From contig CP076021.1 in assembly GCA_018622495.1 (NCBI GenBank), positions 434,001 through 498,000 on the forward strand: 64,000 nucleotides of DNA, given 5' to 3'. The DNA is from Mycoplasmatota bacterium (GTDB lineage: Bacteria; Bacillota_I; Bacilli_A; Acholeplasmatales; Acholeplasmataceae). The notes beneath the pieces were generated by a model, which made no database searches, had not been told where the DNA came from, and saw nothing but the letters and a program-made list of their open reading frames with translations. Of this stretch, positions 9,402 through 18,426 are shown in pieces. The position numbers and the translations under genes were made by a program. Position 1 is the first letter of the stretch. Every line of letters starts with the position of its first letter.

Positions 9402-10748
9402 ATGAAGAAATTTTTACTTACTATATTAATGGTGATGTTTATGACGATGCTTGTTGGTTGTAGTCGTTTTGGAGGCACAGATGTAGATCCAGAACCTGAA
9501 CCTGAACCGGAAGAAGGAGAAGTTATTCCAATTACTTTTTGGAATCCCTTAACTGGAGCTGATGGTGTTGTCATGCGTCAATTAGTTAATAGTTTTAATA
9601 ATGAATTTGATGGTGAGATTTCAGTTACAGAAACATATGTAAATGAAGTAAACCATTATCAAAATATAGATTTACTTGTACCAATGGGAAGAGGACCAGA
9701 CATTGCGATTATGCATTCACATCGTATCCCAGGATATATTGATAAAGAATTATTAGTATCAATTGATGATTATATGGATAACTCTGAAGTTGATATATCA
9801 ACTGATGATTATGTATCAAGTGTCATGAACTCACTTATTGTTGATGATGAAACATATGGTATTCCATTTGATTTACATACAGTGGGTATTTATTATAATA
9901 CGGATTTATTAGAAAAATATAATTTAGAAGTACCAACAAATAGAACAGAACTTATTCAAGCAGCGATAACGGTTCAAAATGGAGAAAATAATCCATCATT
10001 TTATGGTTTTCCATTATCAACAGCTTGGCCATCGAAATGGATATACACAACAGCTTTATTTCAAAATGGTGGAAGTGAAGTGCTAGATGATGAAACACCT
10101 GCATATAATACTGAAGCTGGTGTTGAAGCTATGAAAGCAGTAGCTGATATTATTCATGAATATAATTTGTCACCTAATACAATGAGCGTTGATCAAGATT
10201 TATTTGCATTCCAACAAGGAAATGCATTATTCCATATTCAAGGGTCTTGGATGTTAAATGCTATTATTGATTCATCAGTTGGAAATTCTTTTGATGTGAT
10301 TCCTATGAGTTCAATGTTTACTGATGAAGATACAGATACTAAAGATGAGATTTATGCACGCTCACATACATTTGTTTTTCCATCAACACAAAAAACACCA
10401 TCAATTGCAAAACAAGAAGCGATGATGACTTTTATAAAATGGATGGGTGATCATAGTTACGAATGGGCAACTGCAGGACAAATTCCTGCAAGTAATATTG
10501 CTAGATCAAATCAAAATTACATAGATTTACCTTATATTCATAATTTTGGTAATACTGATAATTTTAGAATGAGTGCGCAAACACCTTATTATCAAGAAGC
10601 ATTTGGTGTTGTATACGCATATTTAACTCAAGTGATGTCTATTGCACCTTCAAATGTAGATTCGCAATACACTGATCAAGAAATTATGAATTTATTAAAT
10701 GATGCTGTAGATGAAGCAAGATTGTTAGTGGCAGCAACTAAAGGATAG
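9402..10748 (+). CDS. Sugar ABC transporter substrate-binding lipoprotein
   Basis: Family 1 extracellular solute-binding protein of 448 residues. The signal peptide ends in LVGC, followed by a Glu/Pro-rich linker and the ITFWNPLTGADG start typical of this family, with a C-terminal FPSTQ...IKWMGDHS region. It would capture oligosaccharides outside the membrane and pass them to the two permeases encoded next. It starts 11 bases after the broken GH43 gene, with an AAGGAG ribosome binding site. An arabino-oligosaccharide ligand is inferred from the surrounding GH43 genes. No ATPase gene is in the operon, so a shared MsmK-type ATPase elsewhere is likely. Confidence 0.88.
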   Translation: MKKFLLTILMVMFMTMLVGCSRFGGTDVDPEPEPEPEEGEVIPITFWNPLTGADGVVMRQLVNSFNNEFDGEISVTETYVNEVNHYQNIDLLVPMGRGPDIAIMHSHRIPGYIDKELLVSIDDYMDNSEVDISTDDYVSSVMNSLIVDDETYGIPFDLHTVGIYYNTDLLEKYNLEVPTNRTELIQAAITVQNGENNPSFYGFPLSTAWPSKWIYTTALFQNGGSEVLDDETPAYNTEAGVEAMKAVADIIHEYNLSPNTMSVDQDLFAFQQGNALFHIQGSWMLNAIIDSSVGNSFDVIPMSSMFTDEDTDTKDEIYARSHTFVFPSTQKTPSIAKQEAMMTFIKWMGDHSYEWATAGQIPASNIARSNQNYIDLPYIHNFGNTDNFRMSAQTPYYQEAFGVVYAYLTQVMSIAPSNVDSQYTDQEIMNLLNDAVDEARLLVAATKG

Positions 10749-10766
10749 ATAAGGAGTATGACGACG

Positions 10767-11690
10767 ATGGAAAAAACAAAAATGTCAAAACAAAAAAGAA
10801 AACGAATCATAAAAGAAAATATATCAGCATGGGTATTTTTATCGCCATATATGGCTGTTTTCACTATATTTTTCATCGTTCCCTTCTTTTATGGTATTAT
10901 CATTAGTTTCTTTGATTGGAATATGTTTCAACCACAATTAACGAAATTTGTGGGTTTTGAAAACTATATAAATGTTTTGTTTAATTCAGATAGTATATTT
11001 TATGCATATTTTTGGAGTGGTCTAAAAAATACATTATTATTTGTGTTAGTATCATTTCCTTTACTTATAGGTATTCCTCTAATTTTAGCAAAACTAATTG
11101 ATTTAGAACCAGTAGGTTACAAAGTTTTTAGAACGATATTATTCTTACCAACTGTATTGTCAATATCAGCAGTAATATTAATATGGCGTTGGCAATTTTA
11201 TACAAATGGCGGGTTCTTAAATAGTTTGATGACAGCAATAGGGCTTGATGAGATAGCATTCTTACAAACGCAACCATGGGCATGGATTTCAATTATCGTT
11301 GTGACGATATGGTGGACCATGGGAACTAATATGGTTATTTTAGGTGCTGGCATGAAAAATATTGATCAAACATTATATGAAGCAGCTGAAATGGATGGTG
11401 CATCTAGCATTCAATCATTTATGAGAATTACAGTCCCTATGCTAGCCCCTCAATTATTAATTGTAGGTATTATGACGTTACTTGCATCATTTAATATATA
11501 TGGACAACCCGATCTGTTAACACAAGGTGGTCCTAATCGATCAACAACAGTGATTATGATGTATATTAGACAATTTGCTGCAGGTAGTAATTCACAACCA
11601 GGTATCGCAACGACCATGTCATTATTATTAGGAATGATTATGATTGTTATTTCCGTTGGTCAAGCGATTATCTTAAGAAAGAGAGACTAA
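10767..11690 (+). CDS. Sugar ABC transporter permease (MalF/UgpA type)
   Basis: First of two permeases of the binding-protein-dependent sugar importer. Six membrane segments are visible, starting with WVFLSPYMAVFTIFFIVPF, and the cytoplasmic EAA loop is present (YEAAEMDGASSIQSFMRITVPML). The ATG at 10767 is preferred because AAGGAG at 10751-10756 is only one base from the alternative ATG at 10758. The gene lies between the binding protein and the second permease, four bases before the latter, in one operon. Confidence 0.9.
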   Translation: MEKTKMSKQKRKRIIKENISAWVFLSPYMAVFTIFFIVPFFYGIIISFFDWNMFQPQLTKFVGFENYINVLFNSDSIFYAYFWSGLKNTLLFVLVSFPLLIGIPLILAKLIDLEPVGYKVFRTILFLPTVLSISAVILIWRWQFYTNGGFLNSLMTAIGLDEIAFLQTQPWAWISIIVVTIWWTMGTNMVILGAGMKNIDQTLYEAAEMDGASSIQSFMRITVPMLAPQLLIVGIMTLLASFNIYGQPDLLTQGGPNRSTTVIMMYIRQFAAGSNSQPGIATTMSLLLGMIMIVISVGQAIILRKRD

Positions 11691-11694
11691 ACAT

Positions 11695-12537
11695 ATGGCT
11701 GTTAAATCTGTAATAAAAAAGAGAAAAAGAATAAGCTTTGTGATACTCTTAATTGTTTGTGTTTTATGGATGATGCCAATTGTTTGGGGACTCGCTACAT
11801 CATTAAAATCAATGAGTGAGATTTCTGATCATCCTATTGGATTAATCCCTAGAAATATCACATTTGAAAATTATACAAGTCTTTTTGAAAGAGCGGATAC
11901 ACCTGTGCTTAGATGGTTGTTTAATAGTTTCATTATTGCAACTATTCACACTGGGTTATATTTAGTTATCGCATCATTTGCTGCATATGCTTTTTCAGTA
12001 CTTAAATTTAAAGGAAGAAATATTATATTTTGGTTATTAATTGGTACAACAATGATTCCAGCGGTGATTAATTTGGTACCATTATTAACAATGGTTATTG
12101 ATTTAGGGTGGTTTAATTCATGGCTTGCACTAATTGTTCCAGGATTAGGTGGCGTTTTTGGATTATTTTTAATGAGACAATTCTTTTTAGATGTTCCTAA
12201 AGATTTAATTGAATCAGCTAGAATGGATGGCTTAGGAACATTTGGTATATATTTTAAAATTATATTACCACTATCTAAATCAGCGATTATTGTTGCTGGA
12301 TTATTTGCATTCATAGGTAACTACAATGATTATTTATGGCCACAAATTATTATGGCAGGAAGTGAACCAAGTCGATGGACATTACCATATGGTTTATCAA
12401 CTATACTTGGAACCTATAATTATGATTATGGACTATCAATGAGCGCTGCTATTGTTTCTATTATTCCAGTTATTATAGTTTACTTTATATTACAAAATCA
12501 TATCATTGAAGGTGTTTCACGAACAGGTATAAAATAA
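11695..12537 (+). CDS. Sugar ABC transporter permease (MalG/UgpE type)
   Basis: Second permease of the importer, 280 residues with six membrane segments and the EAA motif (ESARMDGLGTFGIYFKIILPL). It pairs with the product of the preceding gene to form the channel. It is spaced four bases from that gene and is followed 49 bases later by the intracellular GH43 gene, which fits import followed by cytoplasmic hydrolysis. Confidence 0.9.
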   Translation: MAVKSVIKKRKRISFVILLIVCVLWMMPIVWGLATSLKSMSEISDHPIGLIPRNITFENYTSLFERADTPVLRWLFNSFIIATIHTGLYLVIASFAAYAFSVLKFKGRNIIFWLLIGTTMIPAVINLVPLLTMVIDLGWFNSWLALIVPGLGGVFGLFLMRQFFLDVPKDLIESARMDGLGTFGIYFKIILPLSKSAIIVAGLFAFIGNYNDYLWPQIIMAGSEPSRWTLPYGLSTILGTYNYDYGLSMSAAIVSIIPVIIVYFILQNHIIEGVSRTGIK

Positions 12538-12586
12538 AAAAAGCTTTATGAAACACAATATTGACGACTAACGGAGGACATAAATT

Positions 12587-13516
12587 ATGAGAAACATAGT
12601 AGGATTAACTGGCATAGGAGATCCGTATATCATAAGATTTAAAGATACATATTACTTATATGCAACAACATTTAGAAAAATTGGTGGTACCATTGATGGT
12701 TTTAATTGTTGGTATTCAACAGACATGATCAATTGGACATTAGCAGGAAAAGCATATGAGAAAAACAATAGAAGTTTTGGAGATACTGATTTTTGGGCAC
12801 CAGAAGTTGTCTATGCAAATGGTAAATATATCATGCATTATTCTGCAAGACTTAATGAAAATAATAGTTTACGTATAGGTGTAGCTTATGCAGATCGACC
12901 AGAAGGACCATTCATAGATGTATTTGATAAAAAACCAATGTTTGATTTTGGATTTGCAGCAATAGATGGACATGTATATTTTGCAGAAGATGGGCATATA
13001 TATTTTTATTATTCAAAAGATTGTTCTGAAAATATATTTGAAGGACGACATGAAAGTCATATATATGTTGTAGAACTTGATAAAACTTTAACAAAATTTA
13101 TGACGACACCAAAAATAGTGATTAAACCTGAACAAGACTGGGAAGCAGTTACAGGAGATTGGCGTTGGACAGAAGGACCATTTGTGGTTAAAGACAATGA
13201 TTTATATTATATGATGTATTCAGCTGGATTTTATTACGCACCAACATATTCTATTGGTTATGCAGTATCAGATTCACCTTTAGGACCTTTTAAAAAATCT
13301 GAAAATAACCCACTGATTAAGTCTATAGATAAAGTGATTTCTGGTCCTGGACATAATAGTGTTTTTACTGATATGGATAATAATCTATATATGGCTTATC
13401 ATATTCATACAGATATGAATAATCCAAGTGAGGATAGACAACTTGTCATTGATAGATTATATATCGAAGATCAAAAATTATGGTTAAGTGAAGATTTTAA
13501 AAAGGAAGAAAAATGA
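12587..13516 (+). CDS. Intracellular GH43 family glycosidase
   Basis: A 309-residue protein with no signal peptide, so cytoplasmic. The three GH43 acidic residues can be placed: Asp12 in GDPYII (base), Asp127 in AIDGHVYF (pKa modulator) and Glu196 in WTEGPFV (acid). WAPEVVYANGKY and GPGHNS are further family marks. It probably removes arabinose (or xylose) from oligosaccharides brought in by the adjacent ABC importer. CGGAGGA precedes the start. The stop TGA overlaps the start of the next gene (ATGA), so translation is coupled. Linkage specificity cannot be read from sequence alone. Confidence 0.85.
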   Translation: MRNIVGLTGIGDPYIIRFKDTYYLYATTFRKIGGTIDGFNCWYSTDMINWTLAGKAYEKNNRSFGDTDFWAPEVVYANGKYIMHYSARLNENNSLRIGVAYADRPEGPFIDVFDKKPMFDFGFAAIDGHVYFAEDGHIYFYYSKDCSENIFEGRHESHIYVVELDKTLTKFMTTPKIVIKPEQDWEAVTGDWRWTEGPFVVKDNDLYYMMYSAGFYYAPTYSIGYAVSDSPLGPFKKSENNPLIKSIDKVISGPGHNSVFTDMDNNLYMAYHIHTDMNNPSEDRQLVIDRLYIEDQKLWLSEDFKKEEK

Positions 13517-14763
13517 CAAAAAAAATATTAATGATTTTTTTATTAACAGCATCATTAGGCATAATATCATCATGTCAATCAAATAACGAAACAAACACCA
13601 TCACTATCGAACTTAATGGTGGAAATGGCATTGACAAAGTTACAGTAGTTTCTGGTGAAATTCCAGAAGAACCAGAGATTCCGGTACGCGAAAACTATAT
13701 ATTTAATGGATGGTTTTTAGATAGCGATTTTCAACAACCTTATGTATTTGACGAAGTTATTGACGAAGATCTTATCCTATACGTAGAATGGACTGAAATT
13801 CAAGGTTTAACCTATACTAATCCAGTGTATACACAAAGCACTGGTGCGGATCCACATATTATTCAATATGAAGATACGTTTTATATTTATGTGACAGGTG
13901 GCAAATTATTAAAATCTACTGATATGGTTAATTGGACTGATTTAGGTTTAGTCATAGACAAACCTACTTGGGGTACGGAAAATGCTAATATTTGGGCACC
14001 AGATATTGTAAAAATAGGTGATACATTTTTACTATACTATTCACTATCAACATGGGGTGACCCTAATCCAGGAGTAGGCGTTGCGTCTGCAACACATCCT
14101 GAAGGTCCATGGACAGACCATGGGAAACTATTTGATTCACAAGAAATAGGCGTTAATAATTCAATTGATCCAACTGTATTTATTGGACAAGATGAAAAAG
14201 TATATATGATTTGGGGAAGTATGCGTGGAAATTACGGTATAGAACTCTCATCAGATGGACTAAGTGTTTTAAATGGCATAGCTTATGCTAATGAAAATAA
14301 AGTGCATATTGCTGGTTATGATACAAGCGTTGGTTGGTCAGGCGATACATATGAAGGACAATATGTTATTTTTAAAGATGGATACTATTATTTATTTTTA
14401 TCAAGTGGCAGCTGTTGTGATGGCTTAAATAGTAATTACCATGTACGTGTAAGTAGATCACAAAATCCTTTAGGCCCATACATTGACGATCAAGATAGAA
14501 GTATGTTATCTGGTTATCGAGGACGCATTGTTGTTCAAAGTTCTTCAAGAATGGTTGGACCTGGACATAACTCAATTATCATTGATGATACTGGGACATA
14601 TTGGATGGTATATCATGTTTATAGAACAAATGATGGTATTACCCATAATGGTCGTCAAGTTGCTATAGATCAACTTGTATGGACTGAAGATGGGTGGCCA
14701 TATATTGAAAACCTTATGCCAACGTATAGCGAACAAGAAGGACCTATATTTTATATAGATTAA
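13513..14763 (+). CDS. Secreted GH43 endo-arabinanase-like lipoprotein
   Basis: A 416-residue lipoprotein: signal peptide with lipidated Cys21 (ISSC), one InlB/Flg_new-type beta repeat (about 30-95), then a five-bladed GH43 domain. Catalytic residues visible are Asp113 (ADPHII), Asp219 (SIDPTVF) and Glu281 (YEGQYV), with His352 in GPGHNS, the arrangement of endo-1,5-alpha-L-arabinanases. It would cut arabinan at the cell surface and feed the importer encoded upstream. It is the last gene of the operon, overlaps its neighbour by four bases, and is followed by a strong two-way terminator. It is the intact paralogue of the broken gene at 8116. Confidence 0.82.
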   Translation: MTKKILMIFLLTASLGIISSCQSNNETNTITIELNGGNGIDKVTVVSGEIPEEPEIPVRENYIFNGWFLDSDFQQPYVFDEVIDEDLILYVEWTEIQGLTYTNPVYTQSTGADPHIIQYEDTFYIYVTGGKLLKSTDMVNWTDLGLVIDKPTWGTENANIWAPDIVKIGDTFLLYYSLSTWGDPNPGVGVASATHPEGPWTDHGKLFDSQEIGVNNSIDPTVFIGQDEKVYMIWGSMRGNYGIELSSDGLSVLNGIAYANENKVHIAGYDTSVGWSGDTYEGQYVIFKDGYYYLFLSSGSCCDGLNSNYHVRVSRSQNPLGPYIDDQDRSMLSGYRGRIVVQSSSRMVGPGHNSIIIDDTGTYWMVYHVYRTNDGITHNGRQVAIDQLVWTEDGWPYIENLMPTYSEQEGPIFYID

Positions 14764-14770
14764 ATAATAA

Positions 14771-14810
14771 AAAAAGAGAAACAAAGTGATGCTTTGTTTC
14801 TCTTTTTATT
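14771..14810. terminator. Bidirectional terminator between convergent genes
   Basis: A perfect 16-base stem (AAAAAGAGAAACAAAG with its complement at 14792-14807) with a five-base loop. It has A and T tracts on either side and so serves both the GH43 operon (+) and the nucleotidase gene (-). Confidence 0.9.
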
Positions 14811-16402
14811 TATAAAGTATTTTTAAATATTAAATAAAGTTCAACTTGATTTTGACTTAATAAATATGGATCAAATATATTTGTAATAGATGCTTCAGGA
14901 TGACTTGATGGTTCAAATGATTCACCATTTTCACCTTTAATTTTTAAATCTTCAACAAGCAAGTCTCTTACATAAAGACCAGTATCAATATCTTCATCAC
15001 TTTGAACAGTGATCATATCATCCCAAAAATATACATAACTTGTCATTGCAACCGTATAAGTATCTTGACTTGTATTTGTGATACCTTCAGAAAACATAAA
15101 GTGAATAGAACTAGAGTTTAATAAAGGTTCTATTTCTTCATAAGTAGCTTCAAATAGATAAACAGTATTATCAAATGGGAAAACTTCATACATTTGAGCA
15201 AGTGTTACATATTCTCCAGACATAATGTCTCCTGTTGAACGTACGCCACCAGTATTTGAAATACCAATATCAGCACCTGTTCCAGCACTAATCACATTAG
15301 CAATCCAATCATAGAGTTGACTACGATACAAGATTGTTTCATTAGACATAACTAAATTTGTACTACCTAAGCTTTCATTTACTTCACTAATATATGTTTC
15401 GATATCTTCATCGTAGTTTGTACCAGCACTAGATATATCAATTAAATTAACGTCATAATCAATAATAGACATATCACTAGTTTTAATTGTAAAGTTGATT
15501 TCACCAATTGCTGCATTATTTCCTCCTGCTTGTACTAAGAGAAGAGGAGAACCAGAAGTTCTAGAAATCATACCTGTTTGTTTTTGATGTGTATGACCAT
15601 TGATAACCGCATCGACAAGATAATTATTATCGCTATCTTTTAATAAAGCAATTTCTTGATTATATGCATAATTTTCAATATTGCTACCACTACCACCGTG
15701 GATATTGACAACGACTAAATCTGCACCGTTTTCTCTTAAATCAACCGAAAGAGTTTCAACTGATGCTGCGATATCTAAATCAAAATAGTAGTCTTGGACT
15801 TGAGTGTATGCAATTGAATCATAAACATCACCAACATAACTAATTACACCAACAGAAATTAAATCCTTTTCGATGATATAAGATGAGAATACTTGACCAT
15901 CAATAACAGTCACTAAGCTGTCATCATCCAAGTTATATATATTTGCGTTTAATAAAGGGAAATCAGCTTCTCCATTAGTTTCATCTCCATCAAAATAAGA
16001 TAAGACTGTATCAAGTTCCCAATCGAATTCATGATTTCCAATACCCATGGCATCGAAGTCCATCATATTCATAATTTCAATGACTGATTTTCCTTGTGTC
16101 ATATTTGAAATAGCTGTACCTTGAAACATATCACCGTTTGCGATAAGGACACTCTCATCAACATCAGCACGTATATCATTAATTAAATAAGCAGCATTTG
16201 AAATACCACCCTCACCACTATCATCTTGTTCGATATACCCATGTAAATCATTCGTGGTTATAATGGAAAAATCTATTTCATCTTGTGTGTCAATAGGATC
16301 AGTAGTATCTTGCGCATCATTGTTTTGATTACTGTTAGTTTGACAACCAAAGAGTAAAACTAATGATGTCATCATAAAAAGGGTAAATAATATTTTTTTC
16401 AT
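14810..16402 (-). CDS. 5'-nucleotidase/metallophosphatase lipoprotein
   Basis: A 530-residue member of the UshA-like 5'-nucleotidase family: signal peptide with lipidated Cys20 (LLFGC), an N-terminal metallophosphatase domain with TTNDLHG, NGDMFQG, GNHEFDWE and NGHTHQK as metal-binding motifs, and a C-terminal nucleotide-binding domain (ISNTGGVRSTGDI, FPFDNTVY). It would hydrolyse extracellular nucleotides or sugar-nucleotides to salvageable nucleosides and phosphate. The ATG at 16402 is chosen over an upstream in-frame TTG at 16417 because GAGG lies about ten bases before it. Monocistronic. Confidence 0.88.
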   Translation of the reverse strand: MKKILFTLFMMTSLVLLFGCQTNSNQNNDAQDTTDPIDTQDEIDFSIITTNDLHGYIEQDDSGEGGISNAAYLINDIRADVDESVLIANGDMFQGTAISNMTQGKSVIEIMNMMDFDAMGIGNHEFDWELDTVLSYFDGDETNGEADFPLLNANIYNLDDDSLVTVIDGQVFSSYIIEKDLISVGVISYVGDVYDSIAYTQVQDYYFDLDIAASVETLSVDLRENGADLVVVNIHGGSGSNIENYAYNQEIALLKDSDNNYLVDAVINGHTHQKQTGMISRTSGSPLLLVQAGGNNAAIGEINFTIKTSDMSIIDYDVNLIDISSAGTNYDEDIETYISEVNESLGSTNLVMSNETILYRSQLYDWIANVISAGTGADIGISNTGGVRSTGDIMSGEYVTLAQMYEVFPFDNTVYLFEATYEEIEPLLNSSSIHFMFSEGITNTSQDTYTVAMTSYVYFWDDMITVQSDEDIDTGLYVRDLLVEDLKIKGENGESFEPSSHPEASITNIFDPYLLSQNQVELYLIFKNTL

Positions 16403-16480
16403 AAGTAAAAACCTCAAGTCTTAAATGTGTAAAACTATTATAACGCATTATGCATATGATTGCATGCATTACATAAACAA

Positions 16481-16508
16481 AAAGAATCACTCAATTGAAT
16501 GATTCTTT
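16481..16508. terminator. Terminator after the ferredoxin gene
   Basis: AAAGAATCA pairs with TGATTCTTT around a ten-base loop. On the minus strand it follows the ferredoxin stop by about 22 bases, with a T-rich tail on that strand. Confidence 0.6.
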
Positions 16509-16530
16509 TCTGTTTCAAAATTCTTTTAAA

Positions 16531-16701
16531 TTAAACTTCAATGATTGCGTCAACTGGGCAAACAGATTGACACATTCCACAATCGATGCAAATGTCTTCA
16601 TCGATTACATAAATTGGATCGCCTTCAGAAATGCAATCTACTGGGCATTCTGGTAAGCATGCTCCGTCTGCAATACATTCTTCAGTTATTCTTCTTGGCA
16701 T
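16531..16701 (-). CDS. Two-cluster ferredoxin with an Asp in the first cluster motif
   Basis: A 56-residue bacterial-type ferredoxin carrying electrons in the cytoplasm. The C-terminal cluster motif is canonical (Cys38, 41, 44, 48 followed by Pro). In the N-terminal motif the second cysteine is replaced: Cys9, Asp12, Cys15, Cys19 (CIADGAC), with an additional Cys23. A CxxDxxC site is known from Pyrococcus furiosus ferredoxin, where it gives a cluster that loses one iron easily. The start ATG has GGGAGGT about eight bases upstream. Single gene with its own terminator. Confidence 0.9.
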   Translation of the reverse strand: MPRRITEECIADGACLPECPVDCISEGDPIYVIDEDICIDCGMCQSVCPVDAIIEV

Positions 16702-16853
16702 GATATATACCTCCCGTATCTTAAGATTACTTATATTTTATACGAAAAGTTGTTTAAAGTAAATACATTATTTATATTTTCCTAAAGTTTAAGATAGGCT
16801 AGGTTATAAAAAAAATGATATAATATAATCATAATAAATAAGGTGGGGACTTT

Positions 16854-17639
16854 ATGTCAAAAACATATAAATTCAATAAATCTATTTTCATGATTAAATA
16901 TATGACGATATTATTATTTATTCTCAGTCTTATCATGTTAATGATTAACATATTTGAATTTAATTTAATGTTTATACTATATGCCATTATTTGCGTTGGT
17001 TTATTAACTGCGTTATATCATATAGATACATTAAGCCACACTGTTATTTTAAGCGATGATAATCAAATCATTTGGCAATCTCAGAAAAAGAAATATAGCA
17101 TTCATTATCATCAAATCTCACATATTCATGTTGTTAAACAATACAATTTATTTTCGTTTTTATGTATTGAAGCTCATGATGGCACGATGATTAAAATTTC
17201 AAATAGTATTGATAAACTCGATGATCTTATTAGATTAATTTATCACCATTTATTAGAAATTGATAATTATGATTTAAAAAAACAAGAATTGTTTGATTTT
17301 TATAAAGCGTCTATTGAGAAAAAATTTCAAAGACAAAGATTAAAAAAGATTTTGAAATATCTTACATTATATTTAGGGTTATATATTATTTTTCAATGGA
17401 TTATCAAAGATGAATATTATGCTTATAATATTTTAAGATTATTTATTAGTTATTTACTTATAAATTTCATTGTATATATTTTAATTGAATATATATTTTA
17501 TTCACCAAACTCATATACAATCACTTTAAAACAATATACAAATCTAAAAGATGAATCCAACACATCAAGAGTACTATTTTCTATTTGGATTATCATAACA
17601 TGTATTCATATTTTATTAACATACATGATGATTGCATAA
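16854..17639 (+). CDS. Membrane protein of unknown function
   Basis: Not recognised. A 261-residue protein with two hydrophobic segments near the N-terminus (about 13-60), then a soluble, beta-rich region of about 60 residues (SDDNQIIWQSQKKKYSIHYH...HDGTMIKISN) that looks like a small bacterial PH-type domain, a charged helical stretch, and three more membrane segments to the end. A -10 box TATAAT lies about 35 bases upstream, and AAGGTGG precedes the start. Monocistronic, followed by a terminator. No function is proposed. Confidence 0.7.
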   Translation: MSKTYKFNKSIFMIKYMTILLFILSLIMLMINIFEFNLMFILYAIICVGLLTALYHIDTLSHTVILSDDNQIIWQSQKKKYSIHYHQISHIHVVKQYNLFSFLCIEAHDGTMIKISNSIDKLDDLIRLIYHHLLEIDNYDLKKQELFDFYKASIEKKFQRQRLKKILKYLTLYLGLYIIFQWIIKDEYYAYNILRLFISYLLINFIVYILIEYIFYSPNSYTITLKQYTNLKDESNTSRVLFSIWIIITCIHILLTYMMIA

Positions 17640-17644
17640 TACAT

Positions 17645-17690
17645 AAAGCTTTTAAACATGTGAAATTACATGAGTTAAAAGCTTTTTTTA
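17645..17690 (+). terminator. Terminator after the membrane protein gene
   Basis: AAAGCTTTTAA (17645-17655) pairs exactly with TTAAAAGCTTT (17675-17685), and the right arm ends in a run of seven T. Confidence 0.8.
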
Positions 17691-17705
17691 TGTTCTAAAA
17701 TTTTA

Positions 17706-17740
17706 CGTGATATAATAAATTTAAAATCCTGTATATCACG
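17706..17740. promoter_or_regulatory. Inverted repeat over the response-regulator promoter
   Basis: CGTGATATA (17706-17714) and TATATCACG (17732-17740) form a perfect nine-base inverted repeat with a 17-base spacer. The left arm overlaps the -10 box TATAAT (17711-17716), and the right arm abuts the ribosome binding site AGGTGG. It could be an operator for autoregulation. Confidence 0.4.
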
Positions 17741-17751
17741 AGGTGGAAATA

Positions 17752-18426
17752 ATGAGACTACTTGTTGTTGAAGATAATATAGATTTATCAAAAGCATTAA
17801 AAACAATATTAGAACGAAGTAATTATACTGTTGATGTCATAGATAACGGCATTGATGCAGTAAATTATGGTTTAACAGATAACTATGATGGCATTATATT
17901 AGATGTTATGTTACCTGGCAAAAATGGTTTTCAAGTCTTAAAAGAAATTAGAGATGAAGAAAGAAAAATTCCAATTTTAATGTTAACCGCTAAGTCAAGT
18001 GTAGATGATAAAGTTGAAGGTCTTGATTTAGGTGCCGATGATTATTTAGCGAAACCTTTTGATGTATCAGAACTACTCGCGAGAGTAAGAGCAATGCTAA
18101 GAAGAAAAGAAATATTTCAAAAAAACCAATTATCTTATTTAGGATTATTACTTGATCATAAAACCTTTGAATTGTCATATGATCATCTGGTTTTACGTTT
18201 AGGGAAAAAAGAGTATCAAATGATGGAGATGCTTATGGAATACCCAACAGAGGTTGTTACAAGTGTTCAATTTATTGAACACATCTGGGGTTGGAATACA
18301 GATATTGAAAACAATGTTATTTGGGTTTATATATCAAATTTACGTCAACATTTAAAAACAATTAAAGCTCCTTTTGATATTATGACTATTCGTGGTGTTG
18401 GATACTTATTAAAGGAGAAAAAATGA
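17752..18426 (+). CDS. OmpR/PhoB-family response regulator
   Basis: A 224-residue DNA-binding regulator: receiver domain with acidic pocket (VVEDN), phospho-acceptor Asp in ILDVMLPGKNG and conserved Lys in LAKPFD, followed by a winged-helix domain (VIWVYISNLRQHL, TIRGVGYLL). The start ATG 17752 follows GAGGTGG; an upstream in-frame GTG lies inside that site. Its stop TGA overlaps the start of the kinase gene. The kinase and a MacB-like exporter follow, the usual setting of an antimicrobial- or stress-sensing module. Confidence 0.93.
   Translation: MRLLVVEDNIDLSKALKTILERSNYTVDVIDNGIDAVNYGLTDNYDGIILDVMLPGKNGFQVLKEIRDEERKIPILMLTAKSSVDDKVEGLDLGADDYLAKPFDVSELLARVRAMLRRKEIFQKNQLSYLGLLLDHKTFELSYDHLVLRLGKKEYQMMEMLMEYPTEVVTSVQFIEHIWGWNTDIENNVIWVYISNLRQHLKTIKAPFDIMTIRGVGYLLKEKK

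Noticed and set aside
16854-17639. Annotation as a histidine-kinase partner or transporter
   Set aside because: It is separated from the two-component genes by a terminator, and no known domain was identified.
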